Source: Flavobacterium chilense (lineage in GTDB: Bacteria; Bacteroidota; Bacteroidia; Flavobacteriales; Flavobacteriaceae). From it: a stretch of DNA of 64,000 bases. Position numbers and translations under genes: made by a program. Positions 1 to 8,158 of this stretch are shown one piece after another. Location: contig NZ_LSYT01000001.1 in NCBI RefSeq assembly GCF_001602525.1, forward strand, positions 248,001-312,000, written 5' to 3'. The notes under the pieces were generated by a model. That model was not told the DNA's origin. It did no database searches and saw only the letters and a list, made by a program, of their open reading frames with translations. Positions within the stretch are counted from its first letter, which is position 1. Every line of letters begins with the position of its first letter.

Positions 1-1
1 A

Positions 2-2302
2 AAAAAACTAGTTTATTTAAATTATTCTTCTATTCAATCAAAAAGATATTTAAAAATTACAGGTCTACCAAATTTAGCTACCTTACGAATTGAAGGTCTT
101 ACAAACTTAGAATTTTTGGAATGCACAGGTAATCCTAAACTTACAACATTAAGTGTAAATGGAGCTGTAAATCTAACCGAAATGTTGGCTTCAAATAATG
201 CTTTGACATCGTTAGAGATTGAAGGATTAACAAGTTTAAAAAAACTATATTGTCAAGTTAATAAATTAGCAACATTAAATATTGACGCTTTAACTAATCT
301 TGAAGATTTAGAATGCGGTGGTAATTTATTAACATCACTAAATTTAACCCAATTAACGAATCTTAAAGGACTGGGATGCAGTAATAATAAACTATTTAAA
401 TTAGATGCCAGCAATTTATCAAACCTTACAACATTAGATTGCAGTTTCAATGAAATTTTTGAGTTAAAATTGAATGGAATAAATAATCTTAAAAATCTAA
501 ATTGTCAGTCTAATCAATTGTCAGCTTTAAGTTTGAATAATTTAACAAATTTAGAATCTCTTTGGTGCGGTGTAAATCAATTGCAACAATTAGATCTAAA
601 TGCTTTAAAAAAACTTGTTGATTTAAGATGCGCTGCCAATCAATTTTCATCTTTAGATTTAAAAGGATTAACTAATATTACAATTTTTGAATGCTATCTT
701 AATCAACTTAAAACTTTAGAATTAAGTGATTTAAAAAAAATAAAGCGCTTAAGATGCGATCAGAACCAGCTTAATACATTATTCATTAAAAATGGCAGTA
801 ATGAAACAGAGCTAAATTTTTCAAAAAATCCTGACCTAAAGTATATTTGTGTAGATGAAGGGCAACTTTCTCAAGTTCAGGATCTTATAGATAGCTATGG
901 TTATACTAATTGCAATGTTAATGCATATTGCTCTTTTAATCCGGTCGGAGAATATTACACTATTCAAGGGGATAGTAGAGTAGATGAAGATAACAACGGT
1001 TGTGATAGTCAAGATTTAAGTTTACCAAATTTAAAGTTTAATTTATCTGATGGAACTAGCAGTTCTGGTTTTATTGCCAATGAAAATAATTATTCTATTT
1101 CTTTACCAGCTGGGTCACACGTTATAACTCCTGTTTTAGAAAATCCTGCATACTTTTCTATTTCACCATCTGTTGTAAATATTAATTTTCCATCGCAGGT
1201 GAGTCCATTGAATCAAAATTTTTGTATTACACCAAATGGACGACATTCCGATTTAGAAGTAGTCATTTTGCAAATCAATGCTGCAAGACCAGGATTTAAT
1301 GCTACATATAAAGTTATATATAAAAACAAAGGAAATACAATTCAATCTGGAACAGTAAATTTAACTTTTGATGATTCTGTTTTAAATGTGATTTCAGTAA
1401 AACCGTCGGCATCTTCTCAAACCATGAATGTTCTATTGTGGGAATTTTTGAATCTAAAACCATTTGAATCTAAGGAAATTACTTTAACAATTAGAATAAA
1501 TTCACCAACAGAATCTCCTGCTGTAAATAATGGAGATATTTTAAAATTTACAGCTGCTGTTTTATTGCAGGAAAATGATGAAACGCCAACAGATAATGCA
1601 TTTACATTAAATCAAACAGTTGTTGGTTCTTATGATCCAAATGATAAAACTTGTTTGGAAGGTTCTGTAATTACCTCAAAACTAATAGGGGAATATGTGC
1701 ATTACATGATTCGTTTTGAAAATACAGGAACATATGCGGCTCAAAATATTGTGGTGAAAGATATGATTGATCCAAATAAATTTGATATTTCAACCTTGAT
1801 TCCAACCAGTTCAAGCCATTCTTTTGTTACTAAAATTTCAGAAGGAAACAAAGTGGAATTTATTTTCGAAAACATAAAACTTCCTTTTGATGATGCTAAT
1901 AATGACGGTTATATAGCTTTTAAAATCAAAACAAAACCTACTTTGCGAGTTGGAGATACATTTACTAATGAAGCCAATATTTACTTCGACTACAATTTTC
2001 CAATCTTAACCAATAAGGCGACTTCTAAATTTGAAACAACATTAGGAACGTCAGATTTTGAGTTTTTAAATTATTTCACGTTGTATCCAAATCCTGCAAG
2101 TGATATTTTGAATATTAATGCTAAACAAGATATCGAAATACAATCATTAGCAATTTATGATGTTTTAGGACAATTAGTCATTGCGGTTCCAAATGCAAAA
2201 TTGGTTTCTAATATTGATGTTTCAAAGCTTAGAACTGGTAACTATTTTGTAAAAGTAAAATCAGATAAAGGAAGTTCGAATATAAAATTCATTAAAAAAT
2301 AG
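2..2302 (+). CDS. Leucine-rich-repeat surface protein with T9SS sorting domain, 5' end missing
   Basis: The frame is open from base 2 with no stop, so the true start lies outside the window; 766 residues are visible. Residues 1 to about 275 are leucine-rich repeats of roughly 21-23 residues with a recurring L-x-C-x-x-N-x-L core (LECGGN, LGCSNN, LDCSFN). A linker follows, then a Bacteroidota-type repeat domain beginning SYDPNDK. The last 75 or so residues look like a type A T9SS sorting domain (TLYPNPASD, YDVLGQ, GNYFVKV, ending in KFIKK). By family knowledge such proteins cross the outer membrane through the type IX system and are anchored or released with loss of the C-terminal domain. Adhesion or recognition is a plausible role, but the ligand is unknown. 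A hairpin terminator follows at once. Confidence 0.9.
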   Translation, partial: KKLVYLNYSSIQSKRYLKITGLPNLATLRIEGLTNLEFLECTGNPKLTTLSVNGAVNLTEMLASNNALTSLEIEGLTSLKKLYCQVNKLATLNIDALTNLEDLECGGNLLTSLNLTQLTNLKGLGCSNNKLFKLDASNLSNLTTLDCSFNEIFELKLNGINNLKNLNCQSNQLSALSLNNLTNLESLWCGVNQLQQLDLNALKKLVDLRCAANQFSSLDLKGLTNITIFECYLNQLKTLELSDLKKIKRLRCDQNQLNTLFIKNGSNETELNFSKNPDLKYICVDEGQLSQVQDLIDSYGYTNCNVNAYCSFNPVGEYYTIQGDSRVDEDNNGCDSQDLSLPNLKFNLSDGTSSSGFIANENNYSISLPAGSHVITPVLENPAYFSISPSVVNINFPSQVSPLNQNFCITPNGRHSDLEVVILQINAARPGFNATYKVIYKNKGNTIQSGTVNLTFDDSVLNVISVKPSASSQTMNVLLWEFLNLKPFESKEITLTIRINSPTESPAVNNGDILKFTAAVLLQENDETPTDNAFTLNQTVVGSYDPNDKTCLEGSVITSKLIGEYVHYMIRFENTGTYAAQNIVVKDMIDPNKFDISTLIPTSSSHSFVTKISEGNKVEFIFENIKLPFDDANNDGYIAFKIKTKPTLRVGDTFTNEANIYFDYNFPILTNKATSKFETTLGTSDFEFLNYFTLYPNPASDILNINAKQDIEIQSLAIYDVLGQLVIAVPNAKLVSNIDVSKLRTGNYFVKVKSDKGSSNIKFIKK

Positions 2303-2313
2303 CAATTTAAATA

Positions 2314-2344
2314 AAAAAGTCCCGCTGCAATGTGGGACTTTTTT
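2314..2344 (+). terminator. Rho-independent terminator of the LRR gene
   Basis: A ten-base stem (AAAAAGTCCC paired with GGGACTTTTT) with a ten-base loop is followed by a T run. It lies 11 bases after the stop codon. Confidence 0.85.
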
Positions 2345-2486
2345 ATATTTTTTTGTTTCAGGATTTAAGTTCTAGTTTTGGCCCGACTTTAAATTTTCAA
2401 AACCTTTTATCTATTACATTTTTCCCAACTGTGCTTAATCAAAGAAAATAGATATCAGAGCTAAGACAATCGTTATTATAAAAAGG

Positions 2487-3020
2487 TTAATTATTTGCAG
2501 CCAACAATTCTGTTTCTTCAGGAGTATAATAATCTACAATAGAATAAGAGTTTATGCCTGCTATTTTCATTTCATCCAAAATTTCAACTAAATTACCATA
2601 ATTTGAGTTTTTACTTGGTTTAATGATAACTGTAACTCCTCGACCAGGCTTGCCACGTTGATATGAATATTCCAGCACTTTTTTATTTCTTTCTACTAAT
2701 TCTTTTCTAATGCCATTTTTTCCATATTCTACTTTTCTTGGTGCTTGAATAGGAACAAATAATAATCCGGAATATGTAATTATTTTATTATTATCATCTA
2801 AAAGGACTGTCATGAATCTGTTTTCATCTGGCATATAACACCCATAGAATAGACGTTCATTACTACAGCCAGGTAAATCATAACTCATTACTTTTGGCTT
2901 TGCTAACTCTATAGTTACCATAAAAAATATAATCAATAAAAAAGAAACACTGACCATTGCAGTTAAATCAACTTTTGAGTTTAATTTTTTGCTTCGAACT
3001 TTTTGAGATAAATTATTCAT
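2487..3020 (-). CDS. ExbD/TolR-like biopolymer transport protein, copy 3 of 3
   Basis: A 177-residue protein with a short basic N-terminus, one membrane segment (about residues 20-40, MVSVSFLLIIFFM) and a periplasmic domain, the ExbD/TolR plan. ExbD normally works with ExbB to couple proton flow to TonB or related energisers. Compared with the usual VDMTPMVD core, this protein reads VDLTAMVS, so the membrane aspartate that carries the proton appears to be serine. The periplasmic part holds two cysteines and a conserved TVLLDDNNKIITYSG stretch shared with its two neighbours. It is last in a three-gene tandem array; no ExbB is adjacent. Family placement is good, energy-coupling function is doubtful. 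Confidence 0.8.
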   Translation of the reverse strand: MNNLSQKVRSKKLNSKVDLTAMVSVSFLLIIFFMVTIELAKPKVMSYDLPGCSNERLFYGCYMPDENRFMTVLLDDNNKIITYSGLLFVPIQAPRKVEYGKNGIRKELVERNKKVLEYSYQRGKPGRGVTVIIKPSKNSNYGNLVEILDEMKIAGINSYSIVDYYTPEETELLAANN

Positions 3021-3045
3021 GAATTTAAGTTTAGGTTAATCTGAA

Positions 3046-3585
3046 TTATTTTGAAGCTAAAAGTTTTGTTTCTTCTGGTAAAAAATCATTTACAATTACA
3101 TAAGTCTCAATATTTACAATTGCCATTTCGTCCAGAATATCGATTAGATTTTTAAAATTACTTTTTTTGCTAGGTTTTATTATCACAATTGGACCATTTT
3201 TAGGCCTTCCCAGCGCTGAAGAGTATTCCAAAATTGTTTTCTTTTGACTAAAAAGCTCCTTTCGAATTCCATTTTTTCCATAGTTTACTTCTTTAGGATC
3301 TTTTATAGGGTTAAACAAAAAACCTGTATATGTAATAATTTTATTATTTTCATCCAATAGAACTGTTATGGTACGTTCATAACCACCGCCACCACAAACG
3401 ATAACATGATTCCATTCTTCATCAATATACTTTTCTGGTAAACTTAAATCCATGGATTTAGGTTTAGCTAATTCATTTACAAGCATAAAAAATATAATCA
3501 GCAAAAAAGAAACGCTGACCATAGCTGTTAAATCAACTTTAGAAGTCAACTTTTTGCTTCTAACTTTTTGTGATAAATTTTTCAT
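3046..3585 (-). CDS. ExbD/TolR-like protein, copy 2 of 3
   Basis: A 179-residue paralogue of both flanking genes, with the same N-terminal KVRSKK motif and single membrane helix (VDLTAMVSVSFLL). The periplasmic domain differs most near residues 50-70 (VIVCGGGGYERTITVLL) and then returns to the shared TYTGFL and YGKNGIRKEL motifs. Only one cysteine remains in the variable segment. The gene lies 25 bases downstream of copy 2's N-terminal neighbour's path in the same minus-strand unit, with 13 bases separating it from copy 1 upstream. The serine at the usual aspartate position is present here too. Likely product of local gene duplication; partner unknown. Confidence 0.8.
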   Translation of the reverse strand: MKNLSQKVRSKKLTSKVDLTAMVSVSFLLIIFFMLVNELAKPKSMDLSLPEKYIDEEWNHVIVCGGGGYERTITVLLDENNKIITYTGFLFNPIKDPKEVNYGKNGIRKELFSQKKTILEYSSALGRPKNGPIVIIKPSKKSNFKNLIDILDEMAIVNIETYVIVNDFLPEETKLLASK

Positions 3586-3598
3586 GTGGATTGATTTG

Positions 3599-4132
3599 TT
3601 AGTTTGAAGCTAATAATTTTGATTCTTCAGGAGTGAATTCATCTACAATTGTATAAGACTGTATATTCGCTAGCCTCATTTCTTCTAAAATATCTACTAA
3701 ATTTCCGTAATTACTTTTACTAGATGGTTTTATAAAAACAATTACACCTCGATTTGGTTTACCTATAGCAGCAGAATACTCAAGGATTCTTTTATTAATA
3801 TGTTGAAGATCGGTTCGAAAACCATTTTTACTGTAATTAGTTTTCTTTGGATTTTCTTTTGGACTGCTTAATAAACCTGCATATGTTATTAATTTATTAT
3901 TATCTGCTAAAAGTACAGTATAAAAACGATCTCCTGTATAACATCCGATAGACCGTTCGCCACCGCATCCTCGATATCTATCAGGTAAGTTTAAGGAAAT
4001 AGTTTTTGGCTTCGATAATTCACCTACAAGCATAAAAAATATAATCAGCAAAAAAGAAACGCTGACCATAGCTGTTAAATCAACTCTTGAATTTAGCTTT
4101 TTGCTTCTTACTTTTTTAGGCAGATTTTCCAT
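3599..4132 (-). CDS. ExbD/TolR-like protein, copy 1 of 3
   Basis: A 177-residue protein, first in the minus-strand trio. It begins MENLPKKVRSKKLNSRVDLTAMVS, has one hydrophobic helix and ends with the shared LLASN tail. The variable periplasmic segment contains three cysteines (RGCGGERSIGCY). The three genes are close together (13 and 25 base gaps) and probably share a transcript starting in the AT-rich 4133-4345 interval. ExbD family assignment rests on the N-terminal membrane motif and overall size. The missing membrane aspartate and missing ExbB partner argue against an ordinary proton-driven motor. Confidence 0.8.
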   Translation of the reverse strand: MENLPKKVRSKKLNSRVDLTAMVSVSFLLIIFFMLVGELSKPKTISLNLPDRYRGCGGERSIGCYTGDRFYTVLLADNNKLITYAGLLSSPKENPKKTNYSKNGFRTDLQHINKRILEYSAAIGKPNRGVIVFIKPSSKSNYGNLVDILEEMRLANIQSYTIVDEFTPEESKLLASN

Positions 4133-4345
4133 AATGAAGTATTTTTTTTTACTAAATGTAATAATAAATTTAACACAGTTGAACTGCTAATTTTAAAAAT
4201 AATCAAAAATAATTTTAGGGACTAAAGGCTTGTTTTACAGGAGTATTTGAAGATATTATAACTTTTTTAAATATTTTTTGAAGATTTAATAAAACCAAAA
4301 CAATTATTACCGCGTAAATGAGCTTATAACTTAAAATAATTAATT

Positions 4346-4900
4346 ATGAAAACTAGAAAATTTTTAGCCGTAGCAATCTTAGCATTAGGATTTGGATTTA
4401 CATCATTTGCACAAAAAACTGTAATGGTTGGTGGAGCTGCAATGTACCCAAATAAAAATATTATTGAAAATGCTGTAAACTCAAAAGATCATACTACACT
4501 AGTAGCTGCTGTAAAAGCTGCCGGATTAGTTGAGACACTAGAAGGAAAAGGACCATTTACCGTTTTTGCCCCAACAAATGCAGCATTTGACAAATTACCA
4601 AAAGGAACTGTTGAAACATTGTTGAAACCAGAAAACAAAAAAATGCTTCAAACAATCTTGACTTATCATGTTGTTGCAGGAAAAATGAATGCTTCTGATA
4701 TTGCTAAAGCTATTAAAGCAGGAAAAGGAAAAGCAACTCTTAAAACTGTAAGCGGCGGAACTTTAACTGCCTGGATGAAAGGAAAAGATTTATACATCAG
4801 CGACGAAAGCGGAAACAATGCTAAAGTTACAATTGCAGATGTTAATCAATCTAATGGTGTAATTCATGTAGTTGATACTGTATTATTACCAAAAAAATAA
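4346..4900 (+). CDS. Secreted fasciclin (FAS1) domain protein
   Basis: The 184-residue product has an N-terminal signal peptide (about residues 1-22, ending FTSFAQ) and a single FAS1 domain from about residue 40 to the end. Both hallmark motifs are visible: TVFAPTNAAFDKLP near the middle and NGVIHVVDTVLLP at the C-terminus, with the YHVV element between them. FAS1 proteins act outside the cytoplasm in adhesion or in binding small ligands; the specific role here cannot be told. The gene stands alone, divergent from the ExbD trio, and ends at a strong hairpin shared with the convergent rhtA gene. Confidence 0.9.
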   Translation: MKTRKFLAVAILALGFGFTSFAQKTVMVGGAAMYPNKNIIENAVNSKDHTTLVAAVKAAGLVETLEGKGPFTVFAPTNAAFDKLPKGTVETLLKPENKKMLQTILTYHVVAGKMNASDIAKAIKAGKGKATLKTVSGGTLTAWMKGKDLYISDESGNNAKVTIADVNQSNGVIHVVDTVLLPKK

Positions 4901-4919
4901 TAAGTATCGCAAGATCAAA

Positions 4920-4948
4920 AAAAAGTCCTGTATTGCAGGACTTTTTTT
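4920..4948. terminator. Bidirectional terminator between fasciclin and rhtA genes
   Basis: A stem of AAAGTCCTG-type sequence pairs with CAGGACTTT around a short TATTG loop and is flanked by an A run on the left and a T run on the right, so it can stop transcription from both convergent genes. Confidence 0.8.
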
Positions 4949-4969
4949 ATTTAGTTGAGATCTTAAAAT

Positions 4970-5815
4970 TTATCGTTTAGCTGTCAATGTTGATCCTGCA
5001 GATGCTATAACAACGCAAATAACAGCCAAAATTTCATAGATGTTTAAACGTTCCTGTAGAAAAATAAAAGCACAAATAGAGGCCGCAGCAGGCTCTAAAC
5101 TCATTAAAATACTAAAGGTTCGAGGCGGAAGTTGTCCAAGAGCTTTCATTTCTAGTGTAAACGGAATTGCACTTGACAAAAGAGCCAATGCGATTCCCAT
5201 TCCAAATAATTTGGGAGTAAGATTAGCCAATCCGTTTTCGTAAAAACCAAAAGGCAAAATTAAAATTGCCGCAAATAACATTCCGGTTGAAACAGCCTGA
5301 CCGCCGTTCATAATCTGAGAAATTTTTCCACCCAAAACAATATAAGCTGCCCAAAGAGCACCAGCCAAAAGTGCAAAAATAACTCCTAGTGTATCTACAC
5401 GATCATTTGTCCACGGAGCAATTAAAACAATTCCGGTTGCTGCGAGCAAAACCCAGCAATAATCGATTAAACGTTTTGAACCAATTATAGCGACCAATAA
5501 AGGACCAATAAATTCCAGCGTTACAGATAATCCAATAGGAATTCGTTCTATCGCCATATAAAAAATTAAATTCATGGCCCCCAGACATAAGCCATAAGGA
5601 GCAACTATTTTCCATTGTTTAGGAGTAATCGCTTTTAAGTTTGGCCGATACGCTATTAATAAAATAATTGCCGAAAGCCCAATTCTTATAGATGCTGTTC
5701 CTGCTGCTCCAATAGCAGGAAATAAACTTTTCGCGATTGCAGCCCCGCATTGCACGCTGATAATTGACAGAAGCACAGCATAAACAGGAGGTAAATTGAA
5801 ATTTTTGTTTTTCAT
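4970..5815 (-). CDS. rhtA: RhtA-like EamA-family amino acid (threonine/homoserine) exporter
   Basis: A 281-residue inner-membrane protein of the drug/metabolite transporter (EamA) superfamily with about ten membrane helices in two repeats. It resembles E. coli RhtA along its length: IQ/VQCGAAIAKSLFP near the start, GLCLGAMNLIFYMAIE, ALEFIGPLLVA, LEMKALGQLPPRTFSILMSLEPA and a final GSTLTAKR. RhtA exports threonine and homoserine; the substrate here is inferred only. The ATG at 5815 is preferred to an in-frame ATG at 5896, because the added 27 residues have no match to RhtA and their DNA contains overlapping inverted repeats. Confidence 0.85.
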   Translation of the reverse strand: MKNKNFNLPPVYAVLLSIISVQCGAAIAKSLFPAIGAAGTASIRIGLSAIILLIAYRPNLKAITPKQWKIVAPYGLCLGAMNLIFYMAIERIPIGLSVTLEFIGPLLVAIIGSKRLIDYCWVLLAATGIVLIAPWTNDRVDTLGVIFALLAGALWAAYIVLGGKISQIMNGGQAVSTGMLFAAILILPFGFYENGLANLTPKLFGMGIALALLSSAIPFTLEMKALGQLPPRTFSILMSLEPAAASICAFIFLQERLNIYEILAVICVVIASAGSTLTAKR

Positions 5816-5822
5816 GAGAAAT

Positions 5823-5868
5823 AGAAATGAGATAAGAAATTCATTTCTAATAAAAAATCCCTTATCTC
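5823..5868 (-). promoter_or_regulatory. Leader of rhtA with two mutually exclusive hairpins
   Basis: Two perfect 8-bp inverted repeats overlap here: AGAAATGA (5823-5830) with TCATTTCT (5841-5848), and GAGATAAG (5829-5836) with CTTATCTC (5861-5868). One arm of the second lies inside the first, so only one can form at a time. The region lies just before the rhtA ATG. An attenuator-like role is inference. Confidence 0.35.
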
Positions 5869-5921
5869 TTAAAGTGTTTGTTGAAATTAGTTTCAACGAT
5901 TTATCAATAAGATATTTTTTA

Positions 5922-6062
5922 TTATCCTAAAGCGCGTTTCGTTACATAAGCACGATAACCAATAATAGCCATTTGCCATTTTTTTGCTTTTGAAATATCT
6001 AAACCTTGCTTCGTAAAACTAGGTAAAAGTGCTTTGTTTATCCGGGCTAAAATCTTATACAT
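5922..6062 (-). CDS. Small conserved-looking basic protein, 46 residues
   Basis: An ATG at 6062 opens a 46-codon frame ending TAA at 5922. The product begins MYKILARINKALLPSF and ends YRAYVTKRALG; it is basic and lacks a signal peptide. A TAnnTTTG box (6080-6087) lies 17 bases upstream of the ATG and a terminator insulates it from the M56 operon, which supports a real gene. It precedes rhtA on the same strand by about 106 bases and may be co-transcribed. I recall similar short proteins in Flavobacteriaceae, but I cannot assign a function. Confidence 0.65.
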   Translation of the reverse strand: MYKILARINKALLPSFTKQGLDISKAKKWQMAIIGYRAYVTKRALG

Positions 6063-6079
6063 AGTAGGTTAATTTTCCT

Positions 6080-6087
6080 CAAAGATA
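6080..6087 (-). promoter_or_regulatory. -7 box (TATCTTTG) for the 46-residue gene
   Basis: The minus strand reads TATCTTTG, an exact match to the Bacteroidota TAnnTTTG -7 consensus, 17 bases before the ATG at 6062. No clear TTG -33 element is seen at the expected distance. Confidence 0.45.
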
Positions 6088-6122
6088 TAAAAAAAAGACT
6101 TTGCGGTCCGGCAAAGTCTTTT
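6086..6122 (-). terminator. Minus-strand terminator upstream of the 46-residue gene
   Basis: A 12-bp perfect stem (AAAAGACTTTGC, 6093-6104, with GCAAAGTCTTTT, 6111-6122) and a six-base loop are followed on the minus strand by a T run. It is the second terminator after the M56 operon. Confidence 0.8.
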
Positions 6123-6267
6123 CTGTTGTTTTTCAATGTAATAAGTATGAAGTTGTTTCACTTTTTAAATTAAGTTTTTATAAGCATCATTTTCTGTATT
6201 TATGATATATTTTTAAACTTTAATTCAATTGGTTTCATTCTTTATTTAAACTGTTTTTTGGATATAA
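6123..6267 (-). ncRNA. Possible small RNA between two consecutive minus-strand terminators
   Basis: This 145-base interval sits between two terminators that both face the minus strand, with no open frame worth calling. Either the second hairpin catches read-through from the M56 operon, or a short independent transcript ends there. No TAnnTTTG box was found in it, so the call is speculative. Confidence 0.15.
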
Positions 6268-6308
6268 AAAAAGCAGGAAGAAGAGTGCTTTCTCTTTTCC
6301 TGCTTTTT
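6268..6308 (-). terminator. Terminator of the BlaI/M56 operon
   Basis: A stem with outer arms AAAAAGCAGGAA and TTCCTGCTTTTT, extended inward by GAAGAG-type pairing, lies about 40 bases past the stop of the last M56 gene. T runs flank both sides. Confidence 0.8.
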
Positions 6309-6350
6309 CTTTTTTTGTTTATTAACGGAGATTGATTTACAATTTTCTAA

Positions 6351-8153
6351 TTAAGATTTTTTACTTTCTTTCTCCATTTTTTTTAATTCCTTTTCATAAA
6401 GTTTCATATCCTTTTCATGTTGTTTCATGTCTTTGTTATGCTGCTTCATGTTTAGTTCGTGTTGTCTCATATCAATTTCATACTGCTTCATATTCACTTC
6501 TAACTCTTTTGAATCTTTGCCATATTTTTGTTGCATGTCTACATTAAATTTTTCCATTTCTGAATTAAATTTTTCCATTGCAACTTCATATTTAGCCATT
6601 TCTTTTTCAAAAACAACTTCTTTTTGAGACATTATTTCTTCCATTTGTTTTTGGTAAGCAGCCATTTTAGGTTCAATCGTTTCCATTTTCTCTTGAAAAC
6701 TAGCCATTTCTTTTTCAAATTTAGCCATTGCTGCTTTATCTCTGTGATTTGTAGGAGGTACAGGAGGTTTTGGCATTTTAGACATTTCTACAGGCGGAGC
6801 TGGAGGAACTAATCCATTAGAAAATGTTGGCGGCATTGGCGGAGCAGGAGGTACGGGTGGAGCAACATTAGGATTAGAAATACCAGGCTCATGCATATCG
6901 GCAATGCGATTATCAATAATCATCGGTTTTTCGGGAGCTCCGTCAGCAATAAGCTCAATCTTTTTTGAACCGTTATCACCAGATCTGATAACAATTCCGC
7001 AGCTTTTTATAGGTTTGCTGCCTTCGATATGAATCGTTTGCGACTCTTCGTTTCCTCTTTGAATATCTACTTTAATAGCGGTTAGTTCTTTTTGAGTGTT
7101 TCTTTTTACATTAGAAATAACAACATCTATATTGTGGTTTTTCTTTACTTTTTCAGCAATTTCTTTTAATTCCTGATCTGTTGTGTTCTTTTGAATTTTG
7201 TAAACATCAACTGGATCTTTCTTTTCAGTAACTTCCTGATTTTCTTTTCTTTCTTTTTCCTGCGCGATTGTTTTTATTTGAAATAAAAGCACAAAAGCTA
7301 TAAGTGCCGGAATTATGGCATAATATTTCCAGTAATTTCGTTTTTTTGATTGATTTTTGTTCAACATGACGATTCGTTTTTTGATTAATGATTGATAAAA
7401 ATGATTGGTTATAGCAACACAATTTTCATGTGTTGTAATTTTCAAAAGCGTGTATTGGTACGCTTTTTTATCTGATATTTTCTTGGCAGCTTCACTATCT
7501 GCAATAAATTCAAGATTTTGCAAAATGGCTTTTTTGTATAACCAGATAATAGGGTTGAACCAAAACAAGACACAGAATACTCTTGAAATCAATACATCGA
7601 CTGTATGATTTTGATCGCTGTGTACTTTTTCATGTTCAATAATGTTTTCTAATTCTGAGCTTGTATACATTGATGAGTTGTATACGATATAATCAAAATA
7701 AGAAAATGGAGCAATATTTTCGTTAATATCGATAAATTTAAAATCAGCTTGTTGTTGTACCTTTTTACCTTTTAAGACAGAGTTTAAGCTATAAAAGTCA
7801 AGAGCAAATTTTACAACCAAAGCCAGAAAACCTAAAGCATAAACTGCCAGAACAACATAATTCCAGTTTATCTCAAAAGTTTCATTTGGAATATGCTGTG
7901 GAACATAAACCGGAGAGTAGTTTAAGGGTGAAGCGGAATTTACTGCAATTTCCGAAGAAATAGGAGCAGGCTCGATCCAAACAACTTTCGTATAAACCAA
8001 AAAAGGTAAAATGACTGAAGTAATTAATCCGGCTAATAAAAACCATCTGCTGCTGCTAAAAAAGGTTTCCTTGCGAAGTAAGAAATAATAGGCACAATAA
8101 AAAAGTACTAATAATCCGCTTGATTTTGCGATAAAAATGAAAAGTGTTTCCAT
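6351..8153 (-). CDS. BlaR1/MecR1-like M56 metallopeptidase with proline-rich, coiled-coil tail
   Basis: A 600-residue membrane protease. The N-terminal 120 residues hold three membrane helices. The zinc site is visible as HEKVH (174-178) with a downstream glutamate in LEFIADSEA (about 216), and a fourth helix lies near 278-295. Residues 300-600 are periplasmic: a lysine-rich stretch, a PPVPPAPPMPP-type proline-rich segment (about 425-465) and a long charged heptad region rich in KQHEKDMK-like repeats. M56 sensors act with BlaI-type repressors: a signal activates the protease and leads to repressor loss. No penicillin-binding sensor domain is present, so the stimulus is unlikely to be a beta-lactam bound in the BlaR1 way. 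It is the last gene of a four-gene duplicated operon. Confidence 0.85.
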   Translation of the reverse strand: METLFIFIAKSSGLLVLFYCAYYFLLRKETFFSSSRWFLLAGLITSVILPFLVYTKVVWIEPAPISSEIAVNSASPLNYSPVYVPQHIPNETFEINWNYVVLAVYALGFLALVVKFALDFYSLNSVLKGKKVQQQADFKFIDINENIAPFSYFDYIVYNSSMYTSSELENIIEHEKVHSDQNHTVDVLISRVFCVLFWFNPIIWLYKKAILQNLEFIADSEAAKKISDKKAYQYTLLKITTHENCVAITNHFYQSLIKKRIVMLNKNQSKKRNYWKYYAIIPALIAFVLLFQIKTIAQEKERKENQEVTEKKDPVDVYKIQKNTTDQELKEIAEKVKKNHNIDVVISNVKRNTQKELTAIKVDIQRGNEESQTIHIEGSKPIKSCGIVIRSGDNGSKKIELIADGAPEKPMIIDNRIADMHEPGISNPNVAPPVPPAPPMPPTFSNGLVPPAPPVEMSKMPKPPVPPTNHRDKAAMAKFEKEMASFQEKMETIEPKMAAYQKQMEEIMSQKEVVFEKEMAKYEVAMEKFNSEMEKFNVDMQQKYGKDSKELEVNMKQYEIDMRQHELNMKQHNKDMKQHEKDMKLYEKELKKMEKESKKS

Positions 8154-8158
8154 GATGA

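Noticed and set aside
5816..5896. N-terminal extension of the RhtA-like protein from ATG 5896
   Set aside because: RhtA homology begins near the ATG at 5815, and the extension DNA is dominated by inverted repeats.
6332..6812. Several plus-strand frames rich in Cys, Phe and Ser opposite the first M56 gene tail
   Set aside because: They mirror the repetitive coiled-coil coding sequence on the minus strand and are not independent genes.
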